From positions 22,819,427 to 22,883,426 of the forward strand of contig CM119268.1 of assembly GCA_051294375.1 (NCBI GenBank): DNA of 64,000 bases, read 5' to 3'. Below are positions 43,301-53,106 of this stretch, piece by piece (position 1 is the stretch's first letter; each line of letters opens with the position of its first letter). The notes under the pieces were generated by a model. That model was not told the DNA's origin. It did no database searches and was given only the letters and a program-made list of their open reading frames with translations. This DNA comes from Paraspadella gotoi (lineage: Eukaryota; Chaetognatha). The position numbers and the translations under genes are program-made.

Positions 43301-44459
43301 GATTTTGCCCGCTCCTCGACGTAAGTTTAAACATTGAGGTTCGATCATCGAAGCGTAACAAGGAAAAGACTGTTGACACGTTACATTTCCCCGCAGCCGG
43401 AAATGGTGAGTCGAACGGCGATCCGCCTCTCGCTCGTCCTCCTCACCAACTTCGTCGTCCTCCTCATCCCCAACTTCGCCAACCTGATGGCGCTGGTCGG
43501 CGCCTCCTGTTGCACCCTCCTCGCCTTCATTCTCCCCGGGATCTTTCACTATCAACTCTTTCGCAATTCAGGTCGCTCATTCTCTCTCTCACTTCTTTCA
43601 TTGTCTCTTTGAGCTCTGGTGACCAGAAGTATTTAACCACTCGACAAAAACAAAGAATGTCTCTTTCTCTCACCGCCATTAACACCATTTTTTTTTCGAA
43701 ATGGAGGAGGCTTGTACTTGTAAATGTGTAAGTGAAACTCCGCAACCGTTTTAACTAAATGGTAAAATCGAAATTAATTTTTCCAAATGGTCATCGCGTC
43801 CGAATTGAGGAGCGAAACTCGTGCGAATCACCGACGACTTTCGCCGATACTTCGTACATAATTTGTCTCATTAGGAATTTAGGATGTAATGTGATTCATT
43901 ATCATTAATGTAAAATTAAAATGATATTTTTAAATTCGCACGCCCGCAATGACATTACGAGAATAAGTTTCGATGTATCATTTTTTTTTGTTCTCGTTAA
44001 TTGGTTCTCGTTCCGATTTTTTTTTTATTCCAGAGCTTATTTTTGAAATTCTCCCCGAGAACCCACGAAAAGGGTCCCTCCCACCTTTAACCCCCCCCCC
44101 TCCCGGACCAACCTCCAACATAAACTTCCCTCCTCCCAGGTCTCGCCCGTCGAGAGATCCTCTTCGACGTCTTCCTCATCATCCTCGGCATCGTGGGCGC
44201 CTCGCTCGGCACCGCCGACGCCCTCAACCGGATCCGCAAGCCCTTGCCCACGCCGACCCGAGCCGCGATGTTCCGCGCCCGAGTCAACTCTTCGCTGCCA
44301 CGCCCACTTTTCTCGGCGACGTCGCCCGGCGCCGCCCCGAGCCCCACTCCGCCGGCCTTTGTCGAGGCCTCCTCCTCCTCCTCCTCCCCTCCCTTCTCGT
44401 CTTGGATTTCCTCCACAGTTTCCTCGATCGTCGAGAAAATATTCGACTCCGTCGCGTGA
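37378..44459 (+). CDS. SLC36-like amino acid transporter, long isoform
   Basis: Ten exons (37378-37462, 37549-37703, 37791-37942, 38055-38137, 38493-38653, 41305-41479, 41611-41796, 43154-43320, 43397-43571, 44140-44459) keep phase and give 552 residues. The start of the membrane domain (IFCNLFIAFIGAGILGLPFAFKEAGL) is the amino acid/auxin permease fold signature. SSKAMILLINCKEK, YGDVGYYALG, EIALVISQAGFCCSYLIFISE, SIYCYEGAGMILSIEDSV and GAAGYLSFG match the SLC36/AVT3 branch. About ten or eleven membrane helices are seen. Such carriers move small neutral amino acids with protons at lysosomal or plasma membranes. A hydrophilic insert of about 50 residues after TM2 is encoded by exon 3. Intron 5 is 2.65 kb and contains two satellite arrays. 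The long isoform ends in a Ser/Pro-rich tail. Confidence 0.88.
38250..38365. repeat. Degenerate GATTAGGGTTAGA-like repeats
   Basis: Loose repetitions of ttaagggttaaggtta and agattagggttagagatta lie in intron 4 of the SLC36-like gene. They resemble, but are not, clean TTAGGG arrays. Confidence 0.5.
39562..39905. repeat. SINE-like head plus GATGCGATGATAGTCATTCATT tandem array
   Basis: A head segment (gaagagacattaattattg... to agggatcgagcctac) is followed by about ten imperfect units of roughly 21-22 bases (gatgcgatgatagtcattcatt; early units read gatgcgatgataaccaaa). The same unit in opposite orientation occurs at 47380-47620 and in diverged form at 59540-59700. The head has similarity to 45881-45930. 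Confidence 0.75.
39915..40432. repeat. Palindromic 20-bp satellite (AAAGTATGCATACTTTTTTC)
   Basis: Roughly 25 tandem units of about 19-22 bases are each centred on the perfect palindrome AGTATGCATACT, spaced by T-runs and a final C or G. The array lies in intron 5 of the SLC36-like gene. Its strand symmetry gives spurious open frames of repeated MHTFF/KVCILF peptides. Confidence 0.9.
41797..43153. other. Intron 7 of SLC36-like gene with dispersed repeat
   Basis: This 1.36-kb intron has no supported exon. At 42620-42712 it carries a diverged copy of the repeat tacaacgaattta...gatacggacatgtt that also occurs at 48013-48085 and, inverted, at 3620-3680. Confidence 0.55.
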
Positions 44460-45168
44460 ATCTCGCGCGGAGAAGACGGGGGGGGGGAAATTAGGCTGTG
44501 CTTGATATGAAACAAAAAAAAAAATAGGAATCGCAATAAGGTTTATACATGTCTATGTTGTCTCCCCCTCTATATGTAAGACTAATGATCTACTCTTTTT
44601 GAGGCTTAATACTCCTTTGCCGTTTGAGTTATCTTTCACATTTTTTTTCGGAATCTGTTAGATTTTTCCCACATTTTTTAATAGAGAAAAAACGCGGTTT
44701 TTTTGTTTTGTTTTTTACTGTTTCTTACTGTTTTTGTTGTTGTATCCGGCGTTGTTATTGTTATATATGAGCTTTGGCGAATTTTTTGTAAAAAAAGGAA
44801 CTTCATGTAACGGATTTTAACATGATTGAATTAAATTATTATATTTTAATTTAATGCCTTAAAATTCTTAGTTTCGTTATATCCGTCCTATTTCCTTGTC
44901 TTTTTAACCATCGCACACTCAACGCACAAAAGAATAGCAAAAGAATAGCATTAGTGTGGATGGACTCGGTTTTTATTTTAAAGACTTTCACCAGTTAATC
45001 AATCACGCACTTCCTCACCCAGTCACTAAATTGAGGGATGTACTGTTGTTATACCCGAGGATGAGGTAAATTTGAATCAGTTTATTATATTAAATAAACA
45101 AATTCTACTTTTTCAGAAACAAATTGGAATAAATTTTGTTTTAAGTTCTGCTAAAGAAAAAATACGTA

Positions 45169-45206
<38 letters not shown>

Positions 45207-45268
45207 CATTTTAACTCGTTAAAACTAAAAGCGCTTTTCTTCTTTTTTTTGAATTTCGTTTAACTCAG

Positions 45269-45375
45269 GCATCGGATTGTGGGGAAAGTGTTTCGATTGT
45301 TTTCTCGCCGTCTTCGGTTCCATTTTCGGCGTGATGGGGACGACGCAGGCCGTCCTCAACCTCGAACTCAGCTGA
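45269..45375 (+). CDS. Alternative last exon of SLC36-like transporter
   Basis: An exon preceded by a clean acceptor (tttaactcag) in phase 1 encodes GIGLWGKCFDCFLAVFGSIF and then GVMGTTQAVLNLELS plus stop. It is similar to the start of exon 10 at 44140 (GLARREILFDVFLIILGIVGASLGTADALN). Both exons accept the same upstream donor (43571, phase 1). Using 45269-45375 instead of 44140-44459 gives a 481-residue protein with the same last transmembrane helix and no long Ser/Pro tail. This looks like a duplicated, mutually exclusive 3' terminal exon. A CT run (45171-45202) lies about 65 bases upstream. Confidence 0.75.
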
Positions 45376-45774
45376 AGACATTCGATGGCCCCGTTACGCC
45401 TCCTCCCGATTTCGATCTTTATTCTCGTCATCTGTTGTTGTTGAACGTCACTTCGCCTCCTGACGTTTCATAGACTCCTCTGTTTTTTATTTTATTTTTG
45501 GTATCACCAAATATTTGTACGGGGTTAACGGATTTCTTCCTCGTAACGATGGTGTTAACAACGAAATCCTTATTTAACTTAGATTAAATTTGTAGCTTTT
45601 ACTCGTCTTTTTTTTTAGAAGTTAAAATAACTCCGATGAACAGAATTGGAAAATTCGAAATCTTTATAAAAAAAACGAATTGGAGGCGACGATGAACGCG
45701 AAGACTCCTCAGTTTTGTCCCGATTAAAACGAAACGAAAACAAAACAAAACAAAAAAAAACAAAAAAAGATCAG
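45376..45774. other. Spacer SLC36-like to STK16
   Basis: Short AT-rich spacer with A-rich runs immediately before the STK16 start. Nothing coding is supported. Confidence 0.45.
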
Positions 45775-48415
45775 ATGTCGTCTTCGTTGGTGAGGATGCC
45801 GTTCGCGTCCTGGATCTCCGTGGCAACCACGTCGGTGGGAAACTGTCTCTGCGCTTTCGGTAAGTTCAACCTTTGTTTTGAAGAGACAGTAATTATTGAT
45901 AAGTGTTAATGACAGAACCATTCAATATAAGCAGTTCCTGAGCTTCGGATCAGGCTGTAACACCATGTTACAGGCGGGTTAAGCGCCCCGTCCCTCTTAA
46001 CTGCCAGACGACCACCGGGCTAGAACCCCGGACCTTTGGGTTGGGAGGCGAATGACTTGCCTCCGGCACCAATGGCCGCTGATGAACGGTTGGTGGATTT
46101 TAGTCCACCATAGTTTAATATTATTAACTAATTATTTTGTTTCTTTTTTTTTTTGGGTTTATTTTCGCTCCAGACGAAGTCAACATCGAAGGTCGTCGGT
46201 TCGCGGTGAGAGAAAACATCGGCGAAGGCGGATTCTCCACCGTCGATCTCATTCAAGATAAACGGACGAGGGTGAGTTGGGTCTCTTCCTCCTCCTCCTC
46301 CTCCTCCCCTTTACTAACGATTGTCTCTTCCTCCTTCAGCGATACTACGTATTGAAACGCATCGTTTGTCACGGGAAAGACGACGAAGCCAAAGCGCTCA
46401 ACGAGGTCAAGGTCGGTCGAGTCCAGCCATTTAATATAATTATCATTGTTATTATTTTTAAATTTTAACGTTAACCATTAAAATATGTCCCTCCCCTTTT
46501 TTTTTTTCCTCAGTACCACGAGCGATTCAACACCGCCGACTGCGAAAACCTCATCCAAATGGAGTGCTTCGCCGTGAAGAAAAATAGAGAAGGGGGGAAG
46601 TCCTCAATTTCCTCCAGGGTTTTAATCGTTCTTCCTTACTACAGGCGAGCGAGTTGTGGATTCCTTTATTGTCCAATCAATTCTTTTTGTTCCTGTACTC
46701 ATTCATGTTCCTTCATATTCTTATTTCCTTCGTATTCCTTCAGTCATTCTTTCTGTCAGTCATTCATTCATTCATTCATTCATTGAATCATTCATCTATC
46801 CATCCATTCATCCATCCAGGAGAGGAACGTTGCAGAGCGAGTTGGAGTTTCGAAAATCGTCGTCGTCTTTCATCGAAGAATCGCGCGTTCTTCGTCTCTT
46901 TCTCGGGATTTGTCGAGGCGTCGCCGCCATCCACTCCCCGCCGCCGGAACTCGCCGGACGAAGGGCCGAGTGAGTTGGGGGGAGACGAACGGTGTACGCC
47001 GTTGGATGCAATTCTTCAATATTTTGATCTATAATTACTTATGATATGATACTGACATTGCTTTTTGCGTTCAACTTTAGAAATTGTTACGGCGCCATCG
47101 GCGCCGAGATCGATTTCGCTTCGGCCTTTCCTCCGGCGGTGGCGCATCGCGACGTCAAACCGGCCAACGTGTTGCTTAGCGACGACGACGTCCCCATCCT
47201 AATGGACTTTGGGTCCTGCGACGAGGCCAGAGTTAACGTCACCTCATCCAAAATGGCCGTCGCGTTGCAGGTGAGGAAAGCTGAAAAATAAGAGCGACGT
47301 TAGGTTTGTTTGTATGTAACTTTCGCGTAACATGTATTGAGTCCTGGGTTCGATTGTTGTTTGATTGTTTTATTTACGATGAATGACTATCATCGCGTCA
47401 ATGAATGACTTTCATCGTATCCATGAATGACTATCATCGCATCAATGAATGACTATCATCTTATCAATCCTTTTGTTATAAATCGCATCAATCCTTTGGT
47501 TATCATCGCATCAATCCTTTGGTTATCATCGCATCAATAATCAATTACTATTAAAGCAATAATCACTTACTATTACATCAATCAATCAATTACTATTACA
47601 TCAATAATTCGTTATCGCATCACTTTTTTTTATTTTTTTGATTTTTTCATTAATTTTCTTTGATAGTAACGTCTTGTGAGATCACTATACTTTTAGGATT
47701 TTTTTATTCCCAAGTGATACTGATAGAATTCATAATTAAAATCAATTTAAAACCGGTAGGATTCGGCAGCGGAGCGTTGCACGATGCCCTATCGCGCCCC
47801 GGAACTCTTCACAGTTTCTTCCCATTGCGTCGTCGACGAACGGACGGACGTTTGGTCTCTCGGATGCCTCCTCTACGCCCTTTGCTTTCTCGAAGGCCCC
47901 TTCGACAAGGCCTACCAGCGCGGGGACAGTCTCGCCCTCGCCGCGAACGCCGGAAAAATCTCCTTTCCAGGTTGAACGGAATGAAATAATAATATTTTAA
48001 TAATAATGTCTTTAGAGAAAAACAAAGTTATTAATTGTGGTACAACGAATTTAATTGGAGATACGGACATGTTTCGGCTCACATTTCTAATAATGTCTAA
48101 TAATAATGTCAAAAGTCGTTGGGAAGATAGTTGAATAGTTGTGATTTTTTTATCCAATTGAAACAGTTCATAGAAACATTGTGCCACATTATTGATAGGG
48201 AAGTCGGGAGTTAATAAACTGAACTTGAAAAATTTAATTTAAAAACAATAATTTTAATTATCTCTCTCATCCATTTAGACTCACCTCAATACTCGACTGG
48301 TTTAATCGGACTCATCAAGCAAACGATGAGGGTTTCGCCGTCGGAGCGACCTTTCGTGCAAGAAGTCATAGAGACGGTCACCAGATTGCAGCGTCAACTG
48401 GAAAAGAGATTGTGA
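45775..48415 (+). CDS. STK16: STK16-like serine/threonine kinase
   Basis: Eight exons (45775-45859, 46174-46271, 46340-46411, 46514-46644, 46820-46969, 47081-47270, 47760-47970, 48279-48415) keep phase and give 357 residues (human 305). Kinase motifs: GEGGFSTVDL (Gly loop), YVLKRI (catalytic Lys), LFLGICRGVAAIH, HRDVKPANVLL (catalytic loop), LMDFGS (DFG), CTMPYRAPELF (APE) and DERTDVWSLGCLLYAL, the last two diagnostic of the STK16/MPSK1 (NAK) family. Family members are membrane-anchored Golgi kinases modified by myristate and palmitate. The GNCLC lipidation-like motif is here preceded by 21 extra residues and by a GTG codon. A roughly 25-residue insert lies between AIH and HRD. The donor of intron 4 is GC (tacag|gcgagc, 46645). 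Confidence 0.93.
45881..46113. repeat. Composite dispersed repeat in STK16 intron 1
   Basis: The left part (gaagagacagtaattattg...acagaaccattcaat) resembles 39562-39615. The middle is GC-richer (cgggttaagcgccccgtccc, ctagaaccccggacc). The right part (from 46032) is nearly identical to 32995-33078 in NOL10 intron 5 and ends in the tggtggattttagtccacca hairpin. It looks like a SINE-type element with a tRNA-like B-box remnant on the minus strand; this class is inferred. Confidence 0.6.
47340..47705. repeat. Inverse copy of GATGCGATGAT satellite in STK16 intron 6
   Basis: A tRNA-like segment (gagtcctgggttcgattg) is followed by about ten units of atcgcatcaatgaatgactat-type repeat, the reverse complement of the 39660-39905 array. 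It then ends in a tail (ttaattttctttgatagtaacgtcttgtgagatcactatacttttagg) shared with 59706-59765. Confidence 0.7.
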
Positions 48416-49161
48416 TGATGTACCCAGTTTCTTTCCTTACCCCCTCCTCTCCCTCGCACCCCTCACGTTGTACATCGAGTCATTATTTTTTACTGAGGAT
48501 AATTTTGTAGACAACCATTCCCTAAATTCTATATCAATTTTGATAATTAATGCGTTAATCATAGCTTGAGATATATAGCGTTAATTGCGATTTTTGCAAT
48601 TCACGAACTAGTCTACTACACCGATAAAACTAAATTTATAATATACATTTATTTAATCGTGCAATTTTTTAAACACTTGCTACTGGATTTAGCTTTTTTT
48701 TTTTACATTCACTTCCGAAATTTAGCCAGGCGACGAAGCGTTGAAAAAAGCCGGAACAAAAGCTCGCTATCATAAATCGTTCGTTTCGCATTAATATTCT
48801 TGAGGTTAATCTTTAAGTTGGGGAAACTCGGATGGAAAGAGAGAGAAGCTCCGATCAATTGAAAAATTGAAAAGGTTCATCGCGAAACTGTGAACTGAGA
48901 AGTCACTTGATCCAAGACATCGATTTCGATCCTTTTTTCTTGAAATCAATTTTCACCAATTGACGCAATATCATTGTCCTTTGAGGACGCGGACAACTTT
49001 TTCTTTCCACGATAACAACAACAACAACGCCACGAAACGATTCGTCCTCGCGTATTCTCTATTTGAATTTAGTATCTCATTTTAATTAAATAGTTTTCTT
49101 TTAACAAAAAGCAAAATATCTATTGAGAAAAAACTGAAACTGACCCTTGAGATCTCAAATA
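48416..49161. other. Spacer STK16 to CENP-A
   Basis: AT-rich at first, GC-balanced near 48780-49060 with a CAACAACAA run (49014-49025). No exon supported. It holds the CENP-A promoter. Confidence 0.45.
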
Positions 49162-50846
49162 ATGGCCGCCGCCGCCGCATCGGGATCCTTCAAACGAAAG
49201 CGGACGTCGCGTCCCGACGACGACGACGACGACAGCGACGAGGGTTCTCGCGACACTCCATCTATGTCAGATTATACCGATGAAGAGGAGGCGAGTCACC
49301 CCAAGAAGAGAAGGGCCTCTTTTAAACCTGGTAAGTTCCGACTGAGGTAAGGCTTTAGATACTGCCGGTAATAATGTTTCTATTATTTTTATATTCATTT
49401 TCTCTCTCTCTCTCTCTCTCATATCAGGAAAAATCCTTTACGCCCGACAATTTTTGGAGCGGACTAGTGAATCGTCCCCTCCATCCCGCGCCGGTGGCCA
49501 GAGAAGGTCCCCGCGAGGCCACGCCGGTGGCCAGAGAACGTCCCCGCGAGGCCACGCCGGTGGCCAGAGAACGTCCCCGCGAGGCCACGCCGGTGGCCAG
49601 AGAACGTCCCCGCGAGGCCACGCCGGTGTGGAAGTGTCAGCGGCGCGAACCGGCGCCGACGCAGAAGGGTCAACAACGCGAGGCGGCGCCGGTGTCAAGC
49701 GACTCGCATCGGGTCGGGGATCGGCGTCGCAAACCGAAGAAGACAAGGAGAACAACAACAACAACTCTGAAGCGGAGGACCTCAACTCTGACTTCCCGCA
49801 ACAGACTTTCATTTCTCGAAAATCGCGTCGATCCACGATCGATGGCGGGAGTCAGAGTGGAAGTGAGGAGGAGGAGGAGGAGGAGGAGGAGAAAGAGGCT
49901 GGAACGAGCAGAGCTTTTAATCTGACCGACGTCTTCGAGTCCGGGTTTGTTTGATATGCTGACGTTGTCATTACTGAGATGGTTTCAGTTTAATTGAGAG
50001 ACTTATGATTTAAAATACAAAGCTCGAAAGGAGGCGGGGGGAGGAAGTCGACGACGGCCCAGTCAAGAAAGACGACGGCGGCGGCAGGGACGGCTGCGAC
50101 GACGAAGACATCGAAGAAACAAAATAGAAAGCAGACGACGCCCAAGCAGTCGACAAACCTAACGTCCACGCGAAAGACCACAACTGCGACCACACCGCCA
50201 ACCACAACCGCGGCTTCGGCGGCGGCGCAGTCTCGGCGACGCGACACGACGAACGGACCTCAAAAGAAGCATCGTTATCGCCCGGGAACGAAGGCGCTCA
50301 AGGAAATCCGCAAATATCAGAAAAGCACCGATCTCCTCATTCGCAAACTCCCCTTCCAACGCCTCGTCAAGTCCATTTCCGATGCCATTTTTAGAGTTCA
50401 ATTCAGGTTGTCACAGCGGAGCCTGTATGATGCTGCTGAATGCTGCTGCTTTTTTTTTAAATCGATTTTAAAAATGCAGAAGCATAATTATAATAAAGTT
50501 GTTTTTTGTATGAAGGCTGATATAGAAGATAATGGTTAAATATTGCCAGGTTTCGTGTACAAATTGAATATTCTAGATGAATAGCTGTGAATAGAGTTTG
50601 TCCTACAGCTCGAACGATTGTTGACAATTTTGCGCGGAAACTGTCGACTTTGCGTGACTCATTACTTGACATATCTCCTTCAGGTGGCAGTCCTCCGCCA
50701 TCCTCGCCCTTCAAGAAGCCTCGGAGAGTTATTTGACGACACTCTTCGAACACGCCAACTTGTGCGCGCTCCACGCCAAACGCGTGACCATCATGCCCAA
50801 GGACATTTTCTTGGCCAAACGCATTCGTGGAGAGCCGTCTGATTGA
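49162..50846 (+). CDS. CENPA: Centromeric histone H3 (CENP-A) with long N-terminal tail
   Basis: Four exons (49162-49330, 49428-49944, 50023-50406, 50684-50846) keep phase and give 410 residues, against about 140 in human CENP-A. The last 105 residues are a histone H3 fold: [33 protein letters not shown], then loop 1, then [53 protein letters not shown]. Loop 1 ([10 protein letters not shown]) is one residue longer than in canonical H3, and a Trp replaces the Phe of RFQSS; both are CENP-A marks. The tail holds KRKR and KKRR patches, four [11 protein letters not shown]-type repeats, an acidic run of nine Glu, and a Lys/Thr/Ala-rich histone-like stretch. The protein would mark centromeric nucleosomes and seed the kinetochore. 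The start lies at the first ATG, in poly-Ala context. Confidence 0.9.
49488..49628 (+). repeat. 33-bp coding minisatellite in CENP-A tail
   Basis: Four units of 33 bases (gccggtggccagagaacgtccccgcgaggccac type) encode an 11-residue [11 protein letters not shown] repeat. The first unit is slightly diverged (agg for acg). Each unit offers a possible SPR mitotic-kinase site. Confidence 0.9.
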
Positions 50847-53106
50847 GACGATTTTTTCGATCCCATTGATACATCGATAAATACATTAATACCATGTCGG
50901 CCTTGTCATGTGATTTCTCGTAGTCTTCGCGAATCATAGGAAAGCCAACAAGGTCCGTCTATAGTTCTATTACGTTGATGATACTAGAAATCTACTATGA
51001 TGCTATCATATTTTTCACATACTTCAAAATATCGAAAAAAGAATTACATTATAAAATGTGGTACCCCTTTTTTGTGACCAGAACTCGTTCCGAGAAAACT
51101 ACTGGACCAAATTTATTGAAATTTGGAATGAACGATCCCTCTGTGAATACTAATAAAACTATCGAGGCGAATTTCAATATTTGACCGTTGAGCCGAGATA
51201 TGGGCCCCCGGGGGGGTCACCCATGGTGGCAAAAAATGGTCAAAAATTGTTTTCAAATTTTTTTATTATTTTTGTTTTGAACAGTCGCACAGACGTTTAC
51301 TCTTCCACAAAAACGTATTTTTACCTCAAAAATATTCATTTACTTTAATTTTTAGCTTCATGAACATCAGCAGTTGAAGTCAGATTTGGAATAATTTGGG
51401 AAAATTGGAAGTAAAACGATGAATCATGCATCTTCAACCATGCTTAATTATTGCAAATTTATCAATTTTATTTCTAAAATGTTTTTTTCTTATGTTTAAA
51501 ACGTCAATGCTACAAAAAAAATTTAGCATTTTTTGGCCCCCCAGGGGTCCACCCCCAGGGCCCTGTATCTCTGGTCAGGGGTTGAATATCAAAATTCGCC
51601 TTGATAGTTCCATTTATATAGTCATTAGCACTCTAAATGTAAAATTTCATTAAATTTGATCAGGTAGTTTGGTGGGAACAGATTCTGGTCACAAAAAAGG
51701 GGTACCACATTTTATAATATAAAGCCTTCTGTATACTTTGTGTAGACAACTTTTTGCAAGCTACCTGAATCTGACCTTAAAAATAAAAAAATCCCAAAAA
51801 AATTTTTAGCCTTTCCTATTAATAAATAAATATTAAAATATGGAGTATGACACAATGAAAAATGGCGTAACGTTACTGTTCCGTGCATAAAGAAAATTCA
51901 CTGCTCAATATTATTATATTTCTTTTTATTTTTTGAAACGTTATAGTTTCATATGTTGATATACAAAATATCAATGCAAAATCTTTTTTTGTTTTTTAGA
52001 TATGACTGAATATAGGGTGAAAGATGATAATTTTTTTTAAAAAGTTCTTTATATTTATTCCTAGAATTGTAATAGAAAAAAGTATAAAAAATTAATAGTA
52101 CCAATAGTTATGGGTTAGGTTAGTTAATAGTTATGTCTCAAATAGATAGGGAAAAAAACCTCATTTAAAAATTCGATCGGGAAGTAGGGTAACTAAGGCT
52201 TAACAATTGCACCCTCCACGCCGATTATATATCTATATCAAGTTATATAATTTTTCTTTATCAATACATCTTGAAAAGAGCGATAAAAAAGAAATTTGGA
52301 ATGCAGGTTGCAGAAAAGGGACAAAGATATCTGGACTTACCAATGATAACCATGACCTTTTAATATCTTAGTTGAAATGCGGGGGCAGTTAAAGAAATCT
52401 AAAAAAATTCGATCATTAAATCAGTCAATGAACCCTTTCCATGGGCTATATGAGAAATATTTTTTTTAATTAAAATGGATGATAAAATAAAGAATTAAAT
52501 TCCTTGCTATATTCAAAGAAAAAAATTATCAATACAATTTAATACAATGATGTCTTGCTTGTCAAATATGTTGCCAGCTATGTAATTTTTTTTAAAACTT
52601 TATTATGATAAACAAGCAGTGTGTCAAGCTTTTTGTTGCAGTTAAAAATAATGAAAAATGACGATTTTTTTTACAGACAAGAAGGGAAACGTCCAGACTG
52701 TTTATATCAAGCTGAAAACATTTTTGTATTTATCATTTTTCATATTAAAAGACATTTTATCAAGCTACAACAAAAATAACATTAACATTAACTGAAAAAT
52801 ATAAGCTATTTTTTTAAATAAAGAAAATTTTATAGTAATCAAAATGTAATTCAGTCTTTTCTTTTTCAAATTACAAAAGAAAAATAAAAAAATTCATATG
52901 CCTTCATTGAAATTTTTAAAGCAAAAAACTGTTATACTTTTAACTCTAATTTAAACAAAAGCTGTGTAAAGATTATGAATTTAATAAAACTCATTTAAAA
53001 AAGTTATTTAAAAAAAACTTTTTTTAAACTACGCAGTACAAAGCTCTGTTAAATAAAAATTTTGGCAAAGCGGGAGTATCTCACTTATTTCTATTGGTAC
53101 AATACT
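50847..53106. other. AT-rich intergenic region around foldback element
   Basis: No exon is supported. The first part (51049-51716) is a foldback element described separately. The remainder (51720-53100) is very AT-rich without recognisable coding or repeat structure. Confidence 0.5.
51049..51716. mobile_element. Foldback element with 35-bp perfect inverted ends
   Basis: The left end (ttataaaatgtggtacccc then ttttttgtgaccagaa) and the right end are perfect inverted complements over about 35 bases. Further inside, more diverged inverted segments include gggcccccgggggggtcaccc against ggccccccaggggtccaccc. Sequence between is non-coding. A clear target duplication is not visible; TA or TTATAA may be shared. 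It is a MITE-like non-autonomous element of undetermined superfamily. Confidence 0.75.

Noticed and set aside
44087-44536. Minus-strand 149-codon frame
   Set aside because: Antisense of the Ser/Pro-rich tail in exon 10 of the transporter.
46020-46110. Functional tRNA gene
   Set aside because: Only a B-box-like piece is present; no cloverleaf with A box and acceptor stem could be drawn. A SINE-type repeat is more likely.
49424-49836. Minus-strand frames opposite the CENP-A repeats
   Set aside because: GC-rich 33-bp repeats keep the antisense frames open. The plus-strand model has a histone fold and phase-matched exons.
50023-50846. Canonical replication-type histone H3
   Set aside because: Loop 1 is one residue longer, Trp replaces Phe before QSS, the gene has introns and the tail is not an H3 tail.
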